From contig NC_080540.1 of the NCBI RefSeq assembly GCF_028640845.1, positions 230,624,794-230,688,793 of the forward strand: 64,000 nt of DNA, in the 5' to 3' direction. The notes beneath the pieces are model-generated. The model was not told the origin of the DNA. It saw only the letters and a list, made by a program, of their open reading frames with translations, and made no database searches. The position numbers and the translations under genes are program-made. The DNA is from Ahaetulla prasina. Taxonomy: Eukaryota > Chordata > Lepidosauria > Squamata > Colubridae. Positions 33,788-44,026 of the stretch are shown here, in pieces. Numbering within the stretch: position 1 is the first letter of the stretch; every line of letters begins with the position of its first letter.

Positions 33788-33823
33788 AAAAAAAAAAGAA
33801 GAAGAAGAAGAAGAGAAGAAGAA
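33788..33823. repeat. (GAA)n microsatellite
   Basis: A poly-A run leads into about eight 'aag' units with one interruption. It sits about 140 bp before the CpG island begins. Confidence 0.75.
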
Positions 33824-33959
33824 CGGCGTAATAATATTCAGTTAACCCATTCATTCTACCTGGCGCTTGTGATGTAATAAGAACCCTATGGAAAAGAGGG
33901 TTCGAGAAATGATCCTGCTTTTTATTCGCTATAAACTACTTATATTTGAGGGAGGAGGG

Positions 33960-35120
33960 GTCCCTCCACAGAAACCCGAACCTCAGGCCCGGTTTCTTAG
34001 GGTTCCCCTCAGCCTCGGCGCCGCAGGAGGGAAAAAACAAACCATCTCCGAGGGCGACCCATTCACCCGAGAGAGCGCGCGCAGCCTACGGTTACACCAA
34101 CACACGCCTCGCGCTTTGATCTGGCGAAGAGCAACAGCCCCGAGTCCCTTCCACGCCCCGTCAGAATCGGGCGCCAATTTCTCTCAGAAGAGAGAAAGTG
34201 ACCGACCTACATGACCGCTCGAGCCCGGTCGGCAAGAGACCAGGCGGGGCATGTCCACTGAGAGAAAGGCGTCCTGAGAGGCGAGAAGTTGAGGCGCGCC
34301 ACACAAAAAGGGCGCCAAAGGGAAACACACCAAGGCAGCCGGCGGCTTACCGGAGGCTGTTGCGAAGCCAACCCAGAGCGTTTGGTGGAGCCCTGCCTGG
34401 AACTTAACCTCTTCCACGACTCCGCGAACCTCCCTCGACTGGCGCTCCGACTCCTCCGCCTGCCAAGTTCTTCCTTGTCGGAGCAGCCTTTCTCCGCCTG
34501 GCTGGGACTCCGCCACTTCTTCCCCATCTCCGTGGCAGACGGAGCCCGCGAGACATTAAAGTTGAGGCTTTTCCTCATGAAAAAGCGCCCCGCGTCTGAC
34601 CGAGAGCGAGCGAGCGGGCGTCAGGCGTAGTTACCTCAGAGCGCTCCTTTCTCCTCGCCCTTTCATCGGCGCGCCAGGCAGCCGGCTGGCGCGCGCGCGC
34701 TCTTGGTGTTGCCGGCACGCCCGCTCCCCCGTGGGGGCTGCGGCTGCGGAGCTTTCCCTCGCTCTGCTTCGGAGACTCGGCGGACACTTAGGAAAAGCTC
34801 CCGCGTCGCCTTTTTCCTCGACGCCGGTGGTCGAGGCACCCCACTGGTGGCTTTTAAAAGTCCTGTTGCCAAGATACCTGGGCAAGGAGGATGCCTCTTT
34901 TTTTTTTTTGCCCTCCAGATATTTTCCCTTCAGGTGTACCGAACGGCAGATGCAACAAACAGCACAGCAACAAACAGCACACCTTGCCGCTCCTTTCCTC
35001 CCTGGGAGGAAATTGCTCTCTCGACAGCTCCATAAGCGGCGCATGACATTTACAAGACAGCCCATCGGGGACCGCCGGAGACTAGACGCGACGTGCCCTT
35101 TTGACACTTTCCCCAAGAGG
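33960..35120. promoter_or_regulatory. CpG island, probable host gene promoter
   Basis: By eye this 1.2 kb is very rich in CG dinucleotides ('ggcgcgcgcgcgctcttggt' at 34688-34707, 'cgagcgagcgggcg') in an otherwise AT-rich, CpG-poor window, and it is not a recognisable repeat. Minus-strand splice-donor-like sites occur at 34635/34634 (GAG|GTAACT) and 34351/34350 (CCG|GTAAGC). Unmethylated promoter islands of vertebrate genes look like this. Transcription on the minus strand is favoured only by the two donors; the gene cannot be identified. Confidence 0.65.
34351..34578 (-). CDS. Candidate first coding exon, unidentified gene
   Basis: A minus-strand frame starts '[20 protein letters not shown]', with a second Met followed by '[20 protein letters not shown]', then a Ser/Arg-rich stretch. 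It stays open to a strong GTAAGC donor at 34351/34350. An alternative frame starting at 34516 ('[15 protein letters not shown]') reaches the same donor, so frame choice is uncertain. The codons are GC-rich like any island sequence. No protein family is recognised and this may be 5'UTR only. Confidence 0.2.
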
Positions 35121-35369
35121 AGACCGGACAAGGGATTAGCATTCCCTGTCCCAGTCCCACGAACTTGTTTTTCTAAAAACTGGGGCTGCACCTCAAAAGT
35201 CTAGATATTGGGTGAAATTCTTTACAAGCAATGCCCAGCCTTTTGGAGTCAGGGAATTCTCCTCTCTCCTTAACTCAAGTTTGTTGGACACATCAAGTAG
35301 CAGCGTTTGGATATCTAAGGGGCTGCCACACACACAAACAAACAAAAGAGGGGGTCGATCTATTCTCCA
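35121..35369. other. Flank between CpG island and CR1 tail
   Basis: Mixed composition, with a short run of 'cacacacaaacaaacaaa' near 35327. No feature recognised. Confidence 0.35.
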
Positions 35370-35640
35370 ATGTATCTGAAGGCAGAACAAGAGGCAATGG
35401 ATGGAAACTAATCAATCAGAGAACCAGCCTTAGAAATAAGACATTTCTGACAAAACAATTGATCAGTGGAACGACTTGTCTTCAGAAGTTGTGGGTACTT
35501 CATCACTGGAGGTTTTTAAGAAGAGATTAAACAATCGTTTATCTGAAATGGTATCAGGTCTCCTGCTTCAGCAGACCATTGGACTAGAAGACCTCCAAGG
35601 TCCCTTCCAACTCTTATTCTGTTATCTAACTCTGGGACTA
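35370..35640 (+). mobile_element. CR1 LINE 3' end
   Basis: 'gaggcaatggatggaaacta' and 'cactggaggtttttaagaag' are followed by 'gaagacctccaaggtccctt' and 'ccaactct', the classic CR1 3' end shared with birds and turtles. A second copy, with the same final 150 bp, is at 39020-39185. Confidence 0.85.
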
Positions 35641-35689
35641 GAATCCCCCAACACACTGAGCCACAAAACAGTCTGTTGTCCATAACATG

Positions 35690-35995
35690 CAGAATCTTTA
35701 TGGAGTTTTTACCTTCTGGTTCCAGTTGGTGTTTGTGGATGCACTTTGCTAGTCTTCTGCCTGCCTGTCCTACATAATGGCTGCCACCGTCCTTAACTCT
35801 GTACACTGTAGATAGCTTTTGTTTTTTTCTTTATTTTGGGCTATTGGATTTTTTGGTTGCTTAAACTTGGTTTGGGTGTTACAGTGATACCATGTGGTTG
35901 TGGTAGTCTGTTGGTTGTTTCTGAGATATTTTGGTAGATGATAGTATTATCCTTTTCATAGTCTGTGCTAGTTGTGCTATAATGGGAGACTCCAG
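35690..35995 (-). pseudogene. Penelope-like element GIY-YIG endonuclease remnant
   Basis: The minus frame reads 'VYRVKDGGSHYVGQAGRRL' and continues 'AKCIHKHQLEPEG'. The pattern Y-V-G-Q-x-G-R-R-L with a following H is the GIY-YIG nuclease core of Penelope-like retroelements (C-terminal endonuclease). Only about 60 residues are clear; the upstream part (35820-35995) is AT-rich and broken. The start of the frame at 35806 is arbitrary. Confidence 0.5.
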
Positions 35996-35999
35996 TAAA

Positions 36000-37300
36000 A
36001 TAAACAGGTTGCCTTACCACCAGAATAGAAAAAGTAGCAGGGGGAGAGGTCTTTCAAATTGTCAATACATGCAGCAAAGTGAGAAAAAAGCTTTCTAATG
36101 CAACAATAAAAATCATTAGCATAAATAGCTTAAATGACTTTAAAAGATGAGAAATGAATGAAAAATTAGTCTCTAATTTCTCTAATTCAGTAAATTGTGG
36201 CTCAGTTAATATCAATTTAATAAGTTGTATGAACAGAACCAGTATGCCTTTAAATATGAATTGGTTAGAGACCACAGGGGAGGATGGGCCATCTTCCATG
36301 TCGGTGGAAGATAACTAAAGGTATCTGGAGGGCCTTTTATGAAAACCAAGATGCGTTATTATGGGAAATTATGTGTTAAATAACAAACTCCCTTTAAGGT
36401 CATGTTCATATGATTCAACAAATTGAATCTGGCACTACTCCAGCATCAAATACATGAAGAAACTCAGGATTAAGTTTCTGATTAACATAGAAGGAGTCAT
36501 CGCATTGAGTATTCGAGACACCATATCTCCTTAAAGCTATCTATCTACTTATCTATCTGTCTTGGTATGAACAGAATCAGAATCATTGGGAAGGGTGGAG
36601 GGAGTGAAAAGAAAAGACAAAACTATTACAGAGGCCCCATTTTTCAGGTCCTTCTTTTTTGTGCTGGATACCAGAATCTTTGGCCAATCATCTCTTGATA
36701 TCAGACAGTATTGGGATGCCATGGCTAATATGAGACATCCCGCAACAAAGCTTGGGTGCAGGTAAAAGGGGTGAATCATATAAGACTTTAACTGAATGAT
36801 TAATCTGGCCACTGTAAAAAAATTTCTCCCTTAAACAAAAAACAGGAGCTTCTGTTTGCAAACGTAATTGGAATGCCTGGTGAGATAACTGTTTTGATTT
36901 TAATGGGATTGTCCCTGGTTGTCTCATTCATCTGGATCAAATAATTGGTTAAGTTAATCATGAGTTGTGCCAGAGTCAGTTTGTCATCTCCTGTAAACAT
37001 GCTGTAATTCTGTCCCTGAAAAGCCTGAAATGGATGTCAGCAAGTCCCCATCATGTCTTCTCTGCTTATAGGACCGTCTTCTGTCTGGCTAATGATACCT
37101 TTGCTAACAGTTCTAAAAGGACATGTCTTCATGACATCAGCTTTGTGATAACCCCTGTCTGCCACACAGGGGAAGTCTAAAGTCATCCTTAGCTGTTTCA
37201 GTTTTAAAATACTGATTTTCCCTTTCTGATGACACAAGGCCACAACATCTTTGACATTGTATTGATGTCAAATACAATTGATGATAGACAAATACAATTG
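36000..37300 (-). other. Unassigned, with coding-like minus-strand frames
   Basis: Four minus frames of 65-90 codons overlap between 36549 and 37243, in shifting frames, e.g. 'PVFCLREKFFYSGQINHSVK' and 'LAQLMINLTNYLIQMNETTR'. The succession of frames on one strand suggests a decayed protein, possibly of retroviral or other mobile origin, but no diagnostic motif is visible. A 20-bp tandem duplication ('aaatacaattgatgatagac') at about 37270-37309 adjoins the L3 LINE start. Confidence 0.25.
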
Positions 37301-37405
37301 ATGATAGACGAGAGGTCGAACGACTAGCCTTGTGGTGCAACCAAAACAATCTGGAACTGAACACACTCAAAACCGTAGAAATGGTGGTAGACTTTAGGAG
37401 AAACC

Positions 37406-37929
37406 TGTTGTGTCTCGTCCGATCTCACCTCAGCCGGGGTCTTCTTATCTGTTTCCGAACACGGAGGAATGTTCTAGTATGCCTCCCGGCCCCAGCCCTG
37501 GCTCCATGCCCAGACAGGCTGAAGAGGAAGAAATACCTCCAGCCCCCAGCTCTGGCTCCATGCCCAGGCAAACGGAGCAATTAGACCCCTCCCCCTCCTC
37601 CACAGCATGTGAGCCTGAGGGAGGTCAATTACCAACAGCTGCTGACTGGAGTGACCCTCGCGTCAGAAGACTTGATAGGCGGAGGCAACAGAAGGAAGGG
37701 AGGGGCAGGCCTGGATAAGTGCTGAGTCATGGAGCCACACCCCATGGCCTATATAAAGGATCTGCTTTCTGGCATTCTCTGAGTCAGGCAAAGTCTAAAC
37801 ATATCTTGCTGAAGTCACTTGGTCTCCTGCCTGCCCTGAGGACTTTGCTAGGACTTTGGCAGAGCTGCAGAGGCACACCTGATTCGGATTTCCCTGACCC
37901 GGCCATCAGCGGAGGAGTGGGACACGACA
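37406..37929 (+). mobile_element. Solo LTR, 524 bp
   Basis: It begins 'tgttgtgtctcgtcc' and ends 'gggacacgaca' (TGT...ACA, imperfect inverted ends). It is flanked by 'aacc' at 37402-37405 and 37930-37933, a 4-bp target duplication confirmed by the uninterrupted LINE copy at 21150-21175. A TATA box 'tatataaagg' lies at 37750-37759 with GC-rich U3 upstream. No internal retroviral genes are present, so it formed by recombination between two LTRs. The family (Gypsy or ERV) is not resolved. Confidence 0.85.
37750..37759 (+). promoter_or_regulatory. TATA box of the solo LTR
   Basis: 'tatataaagg' stands about two-thirds into the LTR, downstream of a GC-rich U3-like part; transcription would start about 25-30 bp later, near 'ctgagtcaggcaaag'. 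Position and sequence are typical of an LTR promoter. Confidence 0.55.
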
Positions 37930-38740
37930 AACCCTTCCATACTTCCACCTCTCACAATACTTGACAACACAGTATCAACAGTAGAAACCTTCAAATTTCT
38001 AGGTTCTATCATACCGCAAGATCTCAAATGGACAGCTAACATCAAAAACATCATTAAAAAAGGACAACAAAGAATGTTCTTTCTGCGCCAACTCAGTAAG
38101 CTCAAACTGCCCAAGGAGCTGCTGATCCAATTCTACAGAGGAATTATTGAGTCTGTCATTTGCACCTCTATAACTGTCTGGTTCGGTTCTGCAACCCAAC
38201 AAGAAAAACACAGACTTCAGAGGATAATTAGAACTGCAGAAAAAATAATTGCTACCAACCTGCCTTCCATTGAGGACCTGTATACTGCACAAATCAAGAA
38301 GAGGGCCGTGAAAATATTTGCAGATCACTCGCATCCTGGACATAAACTGTTTCAACTCCTACCCTCAAAACGACGCTATAGAGCACTGCACACCAGAACA
38401 ACTAGACACAAGAACAGTTTTTTCCCAAAGGCCATCACTCTGCTAAACAAATAATTCCATCAACACTGTCAGACTATTTACTGAATCTGCACTACTATTA
38501 ATCGTTTCATAGTTCCCATCACCAATCTCTTTCCACTTATGACTGTATGACTATAACTTGTTGCTGGCAATCCTTATGATTTATATTGATATATTGACCG
38601 TCAATTGTGTTGTAAATGTTGTACCTTGATGAACGTATCTTTTCTTTTATGTACACTGAGAGCATATGCATCAAGACAAATTCCTTGTGTGTCCAATCAC
38701 ACTTGGCCAATAAAATTCTATTCTATTCTATTCTATGTAT

Positions 38741-39009
38741 CTGATGATGTGGTCAAGGGCTGGTTTCTATCTAGCACTTTGGTTATTGTAAGTTGTTGCA
38801 GGGACATTCCCTCATATTTGGTTGCTGATAACTGCTTTCCATAGCTATTTTGCTTTGGACTGCTACAGGGACCACATACCTGAAAAAGAAAAAAAGGAAA
38901 AGGAAAAAAAAGAAAGAAAGAAAAAGAAAAAATGAAATGTCAAAAATGGGGAAAAAATGGAAAAAAAAGAAAAAAAGGAAAGAAAATATGAAACATTTTT
39001 TTAAAAAAA
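38741..39009. other. Low-complexity A/G-rich run and flank
   Basis: 38882-39008 is almost entirely A and G in short alternating runs, with no family ends. The preceding 140 bp shows no recognisable feature. Minus frames of Phe/Leu through it are artefacts. Confidence 0.6.
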
Positions 39010-39190
39010 ATCTTGGGGCCAATTAACCAGTGGAACAGCTTGCCTTCAGAAGTTATGGGTGCTTCATCACTGGAGGTTTTAAGAAGAGACTGGACAATCA
39101 CTTATCTGAAATGGTATAGGATCTCCTGCTTGAGCAGGGGGCTGGACTAGAAGACCTCCAAGGTCCCTTCCAACTCTATTCTGATGATCT
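39010..39190 (+). mobile_element. CR1 LINE 3' end
   Basis: 'gtggaacagcttgccttcag', 'tcatcactggaggttttaag' and 'gaagacctccaaggtccctt' are in the same order as in 35460-35620. The 5' side is truncated at the A/G-rich run. Confidence 0.85.
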
Positions 39191-39829
39191 AACTGGGAGT
39201 TCACGAAGCCCTAGTCATGTGGACTTTACTCTTTGGAAACAGTGCTATGTCTGTTTGAGAAAAAAACATCATTCCTGAAAATACATATAGACTTTATGCT
39301 GTTCCAAAACTTTGCCATTCTGAAATAGCATTATTATGGAATAGAGCTACATCTCAGTTAATAATTTGACAGCCATCTCCCTGTAAATGTATTCCCATAA
39401 ACCAAGTGCGTAGAGCCAGAATAAGCTATGGCCATCTGTCAAAAATAAGTGATATGTTTTTCTCCCCAAAAAGATATAAAAAGATGCACTTTTAAATTAT
39501 AATATTTTGAAAATTTTGTGCATTCTTAATTTAGAAACAGTAATGTTAACGGTGTTAACATTTTCCTCTAAAATGAAAGATCTGAAATTATATATAGCAA
39601 AATAAGTTGCAAGTATTCTGATCTCCCAATCTGAATAATTCAATCATAAAAATGAAGATGCAAAATATTCATAGCGACCCTACAATATACCCATTCATAG
39701 CAATTGTCTGTTTGTATCTGAGGGATCTATCAGCCTCAGAGTTGACCAGAGAAGGAACACAACCAGATGAGCTAATTCTGCTTCATTATAAAGTTACATT
39801 AAGGTAATACATGTAATCCTCAACATATG
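39191..39829. other. AT-rich stretch without recognisable features
   Basis: No gene or repeat supported. Confidence 0.4.
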
Positions 39830-40890
39830 AACCCAACACTCTTCATATTATACATTAATGATCTCTGTGACCATATTACAAGTAATTGTGTTCTCTTTGC
39901 TGACAATGTCAAACTATTTAACACCACCAACAATACAGCTACCCTTCAAAAAGACATTGACTTTGTTTCTGAATAGTCTAAAACTTGGCAACTCCAAATC
40001 TCAACCAGCAAATGCTCAGTCTTACATATTGGAAAAAAGAACCTAAACACTAAGTCCAAGCTTGATAGACATTACCTTACAGATGACCCCCATCCTGTTA
40101 AAGACCTTGGAGTTTTCATATCAAATGATCTAAGTGCCAAAGCCCACTGCAACTACATTGCAAAAAAGGCTTTAAGAGTTGTAAACCTAATCTTGCATAA
40201 CTTCTCCAAAAACACTACACTACTAACCAGAGCATATAAAACATTTGCTAGACCAATTCTTGAATACAGCTCGACTGTCTGGATCCCATACAACATTTCT
40301 GACATCAATATAATTGAACATGTCCAGAAATATTTTACAAGAAGAGTTCTCCACTCCTCTGAATACAACAAAATACTTTATGCCACCAGACTTGAAATCC
40401 TGGGTTTAGAAAATTTAGAACTACTCCGCCTTCGACATGACCTGAGTTTAACTCATAGAATCATCTATTACAATGTCCTTCCTGTCAAAGACTACTTCAG
40501 CTTCAATTGCAACAATACATGAGCACACAACAGATTTAAGCTTAATGTTAATCGCTCCAATCTTGATTGCAGAAAATATGACTTCAGTAACAGAGTTGTT
40601 AATACTTGGAATACACTACCTGACTCTGTGGTCTCTTCCCAAAATCCCCACAGCTTCAACCAAAAACTGTCTACTATTGACCTCACCCCATTCCTAAGAT
40701 GTCTGTAAGGGGCGTGCATAAAAGCACAAGCATGCCTACCATTCCTGTCCTATTGTTTCCTTTCATTATATCCAATTAATATAGTTATTACATACTCATG
40801 CTTATATATATGCTTATATATTGTATAGTTATTTCATGCTTATGCTTATATATACTGTGTGACAAAATAAATAAATAAATAAAATAAATG
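39830..40890 (+). pseudogene. CR1 LINE reverse transcriptase remnant
   Basis: Plus-strand frames read 'LFILYINDLCDHITSNCVLF' and 'ADNVKLF' (the catalytic second Asp replaced by Asn), then 'RAYKTFARPILEYSSTVWIP' and 'LGLENLELLRLRHDLSLTHR', to 'LPDSVVSSQNPHSFNQKL' near 40660. The 3' end is an AT-rich UTR with (aaat)n at 40866-40888. Two stops break it. The lost Asp and stops show it is dead. The tail differs from the L3 pentamer, so it is another CR1 lineage. Confidence 0.8.
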
Positions 40891-40914
40891 ATCCTAATGG
40901 AGCCTATGAACCAA

Positions 40915-41145
40915 TGAACCAGTTTTCAGCAAAACTGCTGTAAAGTGCAGTCACATGACTGTGGAATGCTGCAAACTCTGTTAATGTGGCTATGTTGCCA
41001 AGCACCTGACGTTTGGTGTGGAGGAGGCCCAACTGTCAGAACTTCAAATTTGGGTCATATATCAGCTTTTCAGATTGGTCGTAACTTTCAACAGTTGCAC
41101 AGCAACTGGTCATAAATTGAGAACTGCCTGTATTGCAAATCTGAA
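40915..41145. repeat. Inverted-repeat MITE remnant
   Basis: 'tgctgtaaagtgcagtcaca' with 'gttgccaagcacctga' and 'ggtcataaattgagaactgc' with 'ctgta' are recognisable segments of the 'acaggtagtcc' MITE in reduced form. The right end is clearer than the left. Confidence 0.5.
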
Positions 41146-41450
41146 AATACAAGTACCTCCTTGGCTTACAACAGTTCATTTAGTGACCATTCAAAGTTAC
41201 AACAGCACTGAAAAAAGTGACTTATGACTGTTTTTCACACTTACAACCTTTGTAGCATTCCCATGATCATGTGATCAAAATTCAGATGCTTGGCAATTGA
41301 CTCATAACTGTTGTTGTGTCCTAAGGTCATGTGATCACAGATTCACTTAACAACCATGTTACTAACTTATCAACTGCAGTGATTCATTTAACAATTATGG
41401 CAAGAAAGGTTGTAAAGTGGGACAAAACTCACTTAACAAATGTCTCACTT

Positions 41451-42636
41451 TATCTTCTTTTTCAGAACATTTTGTAAAATCCACCAAATTTTTATCCAAA
41501 AGGCCTTTATGTCCTTACAGGTCCACCAAATGTGAAAATATGTAGCGTCATCACAATTACATCTCCAACATTTTGCTTGCATTTCTGGATACATACACGA
41601 TAATTTTTTAGGATCTAGATGCCATCTATAAAACATTTTATAAAAATTTTCCCTCAGATTCTGTGCCTGCGTGAATTTAACATTTCTAACCCAAATTTTT
41701 TCCCACGTTTCCAATAATATTGGCTCCTGAAAATTTTGTGCCCACTTTATCATACAGTCCTTTACCAAGTCCCTTTCAGAATCTATTTCAAGTAACACAT
41801 TATACAATCTCTTTATATGCTCCTGAGACTGATTTCTAATTTGCTTTACCAAATTTCCCTCGTTCTGCTCTATACCAATTTTCTGATCTCCCTTCCATCT
41901 AGCACGTAGTTGCTCATATTGAAACCAAGTATAATTTTTCCCTTCCTCTCTTAATACTTGCAGAGATTTTAACTGCAAATTACCTCTTTCAGTATACAAA
42001 AGATCTTTATATGTAATCATTTCCTGATTCTGTTCTATGTTTATATTTTCTACTGTATGTCTAGGACTTGCCCATATAGGAACCTTATAATTTAATTTAT
42101 AAGAGTATTTTTTCCCAAACACGCAGAAGGGCATTTCTTAGCACATGATTTTTAAAGGCCTTATCCACTTTTTTGTCATAAATTAAATATGCATGCCATC
42201 CATATAGCAAATCATAACCTTCTATATTCAAAATTCTGTCCTCTGTTAAATTAAACCAATCACTTATTGCAGAGAGCAGCTGCTTCATAATATAATTTAA
42301 AATTAGGCATTTTTAAACCTCCCCTTTCTCGAGAATCTTGAATTATTTTCATTTTAACCCTAGCTTTTTTACCTTCCCATATAAATTTGTTAATTCCCTT
42401 CTGCCATTCCTCAAGATTCTTATCTTTCTTAATTATTGGTATCATCTGAAAGAGGAATAAAAATCTAGGTAAAACATTCATTTTAATAGCAGCAATTCTC
42501 CCCAACAAAGATAATTGCAATTTTTTCCAAACAATCAGCTCCTTCTGAACTTTTTGCCATAAAACCTCATAGTTATTCTTATACAATTTCACATTTGACG
42601 ACGTAATATAAACCCCTAAGTACTTAACCTTCTTTT
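41451..42636 (-). pseudogene. L1 ORF2 middle/C-terminal part, inverted segment
   Basis: Three overlapping minus frames make one run: 'KVKYLGVYITSSNVKLYKNN', 'LLGRIAAIKMNVLPRFLFLF' (after the RT), 'RERGGLKMPNFKLYYEAAAL', and then the Cys-rich segment 'CWRCNCDDATYFHIWWTCK'. The last is the C-x-x-C...H...C knuckle of L1 ORF2. Frames shift near 42270 and 42110. RT and endonuclease are not included because of 5' truncation. Confidence 0.8.
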
Positions 42637-42917
42637 TCTTGTTGGGAATTATTACGGATTGTACAGTAATTGAGACTAAATTGATTTTAAATCTAATAAC
42701 CGCAGCAAGATTACTAATAGGACAATATTGGAAGAAAAAAGAAGTACCAACAATAGAAGAATGGATATTGAAAGTTGCCAATTTGGCTGAGATGGCGAAG
42801 ATATCAGCCTTTTTGAAAGACAATACGCAAGAAAGATACTTAAAGGAATGGAAAAAATGGATTGACTATATTCAACGTAGATATCAGACTAAGAGTTATC
42901 AGACTGTTTTTGAATGA
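42637..42917 (+). pseudogene. L1 ORF2 C-terminal end, direct segment
   Basis: The plus frame starts 'LLGIITDCTVIETKLILNLI', continues 'TAARLLIGQYWKKKEVPTIE' and 'EWILKVANLAEMAKISAFLK', and ends 'YQTKSYQTVFE' with a stop. This is the extreme C-terminus of L1 ORF2 and directly follows the inverted segment in the ancestral protein order. The ATG at 42639 is not a real start. Confidence 0.8.
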
Positions 42918-43249
42918 TTATGATGTATTATTTTTGATTGCTTTTGGGGGAAGTTAGGAATTGATGATTGTAGGGGTACAATTAAGTTGGGATGAAAATT
43001 TTTTAGCATATGTTTGTTTTATTTTTAACTATACCTTGTGCTCGTTCCGGGAAGTCGGGGGGGGGAGGGGGGTTGCGAAGGGAGGGGGGAGGAGGGGGGG
43101 AAAGGGGGGGAAAAATTTTGTAAAACTTTTTGAATAAAAAAAAACAAATGTCTCACTTAACAACATAAATTTTGGGCTCAATTGTGGTTGTAAGTCAAGG
43201 ACTACCTGTAATCCAACCATCTCTTTACAGTCCGAGAAACTAGTGAGAG

Positions 43250-43745
43250 TTGCCGTCAGGGTTCCAAGTAACACCCCCAACGAACGAAGACTCCGAGGCT
43301 AGAAATTCTTCAAAGTTCCATTTTATTAGAGATGTCGTATTGGCACATCTGGGAAAACCCGAATCTGAAAGCTTCCAGGTTTTTCCCACCCAAAGGAAAG
43401 TTCAAGTCCCTGCCAAACACCCACATGTCCATCACGTGGCCCAATCAATGCACTGTCCCAACTGGAGATGCCTCTCAGTCACACCACTCCAGATGTAGGG
43501 CAAAATGTCCTTGACTCTCAGAGAAAGGAATGCTATTATGACTATATATCTCCCCTGTTCCATACAATCCCCCCTCCCAATTTCCCATAGCACTAAATGT
43601 GGCAGGCCTGAAGATCCAATGCAAAATATAGTTTCCAGGCCTGACAGTTGCTTCTGGCTTCTTGCCTCACCTCCTATCCAGTTACATGCTATGCAGTCTC
43701 TTAAATGATCATTCCCTAGGCAGTATCTCTTGATCCTAAGAGATA
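43250..43745 (-). repeat. Probable LTR (minus orientation)
   Basis: On the minus strand a TATA-like 'gagatatatagtc', a polyadenylation signal 'ctaataaaatggaa' (complement of 43320-43333) and a following GT-rich 'cttcgttcgttgggggtgtt' give U3-R-U5 order. The left plus-strand edge 'tgccgtcagggttcc' could be the U5 end. No target duplication was confirmed and no coding part is adjacent. Confidence 0.45.
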
Positions 43746-43753
43746 CCCACATA

Positions 43754-44026
43754 CAGTGGTGAAATTCAAATTTTTTTCTAGTGGTTCTGTGGACATGGCT
43801 TGGTGGGCATGGTGTGGCTTGGTGGGCATGGCTTGGTAGGCATGGCAGGGGAAGGATACTGCAAAATCCCCATTCCCTCCCCATTCCTGGGAGAAGGATA
43901 TTACAAAATCTCCATTCCCACCCCACTGGGGCGAGCCAGAGGTGGTATTTGCCATTCTCCAAACTACTCAAAATTTCCACTACCGGTTCTTCAGAACCTG
44001 TCAGAACCTGCTGAATTTCACCCCTG
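43754..44026. mobile_element. hAT-like MITE, 273 bp
   Basis: Ends 'cagtggtgaaattcaaa' and 'gctgaatttcacccctg' are inverted. Flanks 'cccacata' and 'cctacatt' agree at 6 of 8 bases. The interior has 'gcatggcaggggaaggatac' and 'ctaccggttcttcagaacct', shared with 45176-45451. Confidence 0.75.

Larger units (their letters stand above)
37307..38740 (+). mobile_element. CR1/L3-type LINE split by a solo LTR
   Basis: The first part (37307-37405) encodes 'WCNQNNLELNTLKTVEMVVD', and the reading resumes at 37930 after the LTR insertion with 'PSILPPLTI'-like sequence. It continues through 'FFLRQLSKLKLPKELLIQFY' and 'SFFPKAITLLNK' to a stop near 38452. The 3'UTR ends 'cacttggccaataaaattct' and (ATTCT)5. 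It is almost identical to the minus copy at 20361-21425, so both are young. Confidence 0.85.
41451..43142 (+). mobile_element. L1 fragment with inverted 5' half (twin priming)
   Basis: The right part (about 42637-43142, plus) encodes the ORF2 C-terminus ('LNLITAARLLIGQYWKKKEV', stop near 42916), a G/A-rich 3'UTR and a poly(A) tail at 43130-43144. The left part (41451 to about 42636) encodes the immediately preceding part of ORF2 on the minus strand. Both lie within one target duplication ('caaatgtctcactt', 41437-41450 and 43145-43158), so inversion happened during insertion. A few codons are lost at the junction. Confidence 0.85.
41148..43210. repeat. Inverted-repeat MITE split by an L1
   Basis: Left end 'tacaagtacctccttggctt' and right end 'gtaagtcaaggactacctgt' are inverted. 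The interior is well preserved ('tttagtgaccattcaaagtt', 'gatcatgtgatcaaaattca'). It stops at 41450 and resumes at 43143 with a 14-16 bp overlap 'caaatgtctcactt', the target duplication of the L1. Confidence 0.8.

Noticed and set aside
33888..34630. Plus-strand frames in the CpG island
   Set aside because: Arg/Pro-rich frames occur on every strand of CpG-rich DNA. No plus-strand donor was as good as the minus-strand ones.
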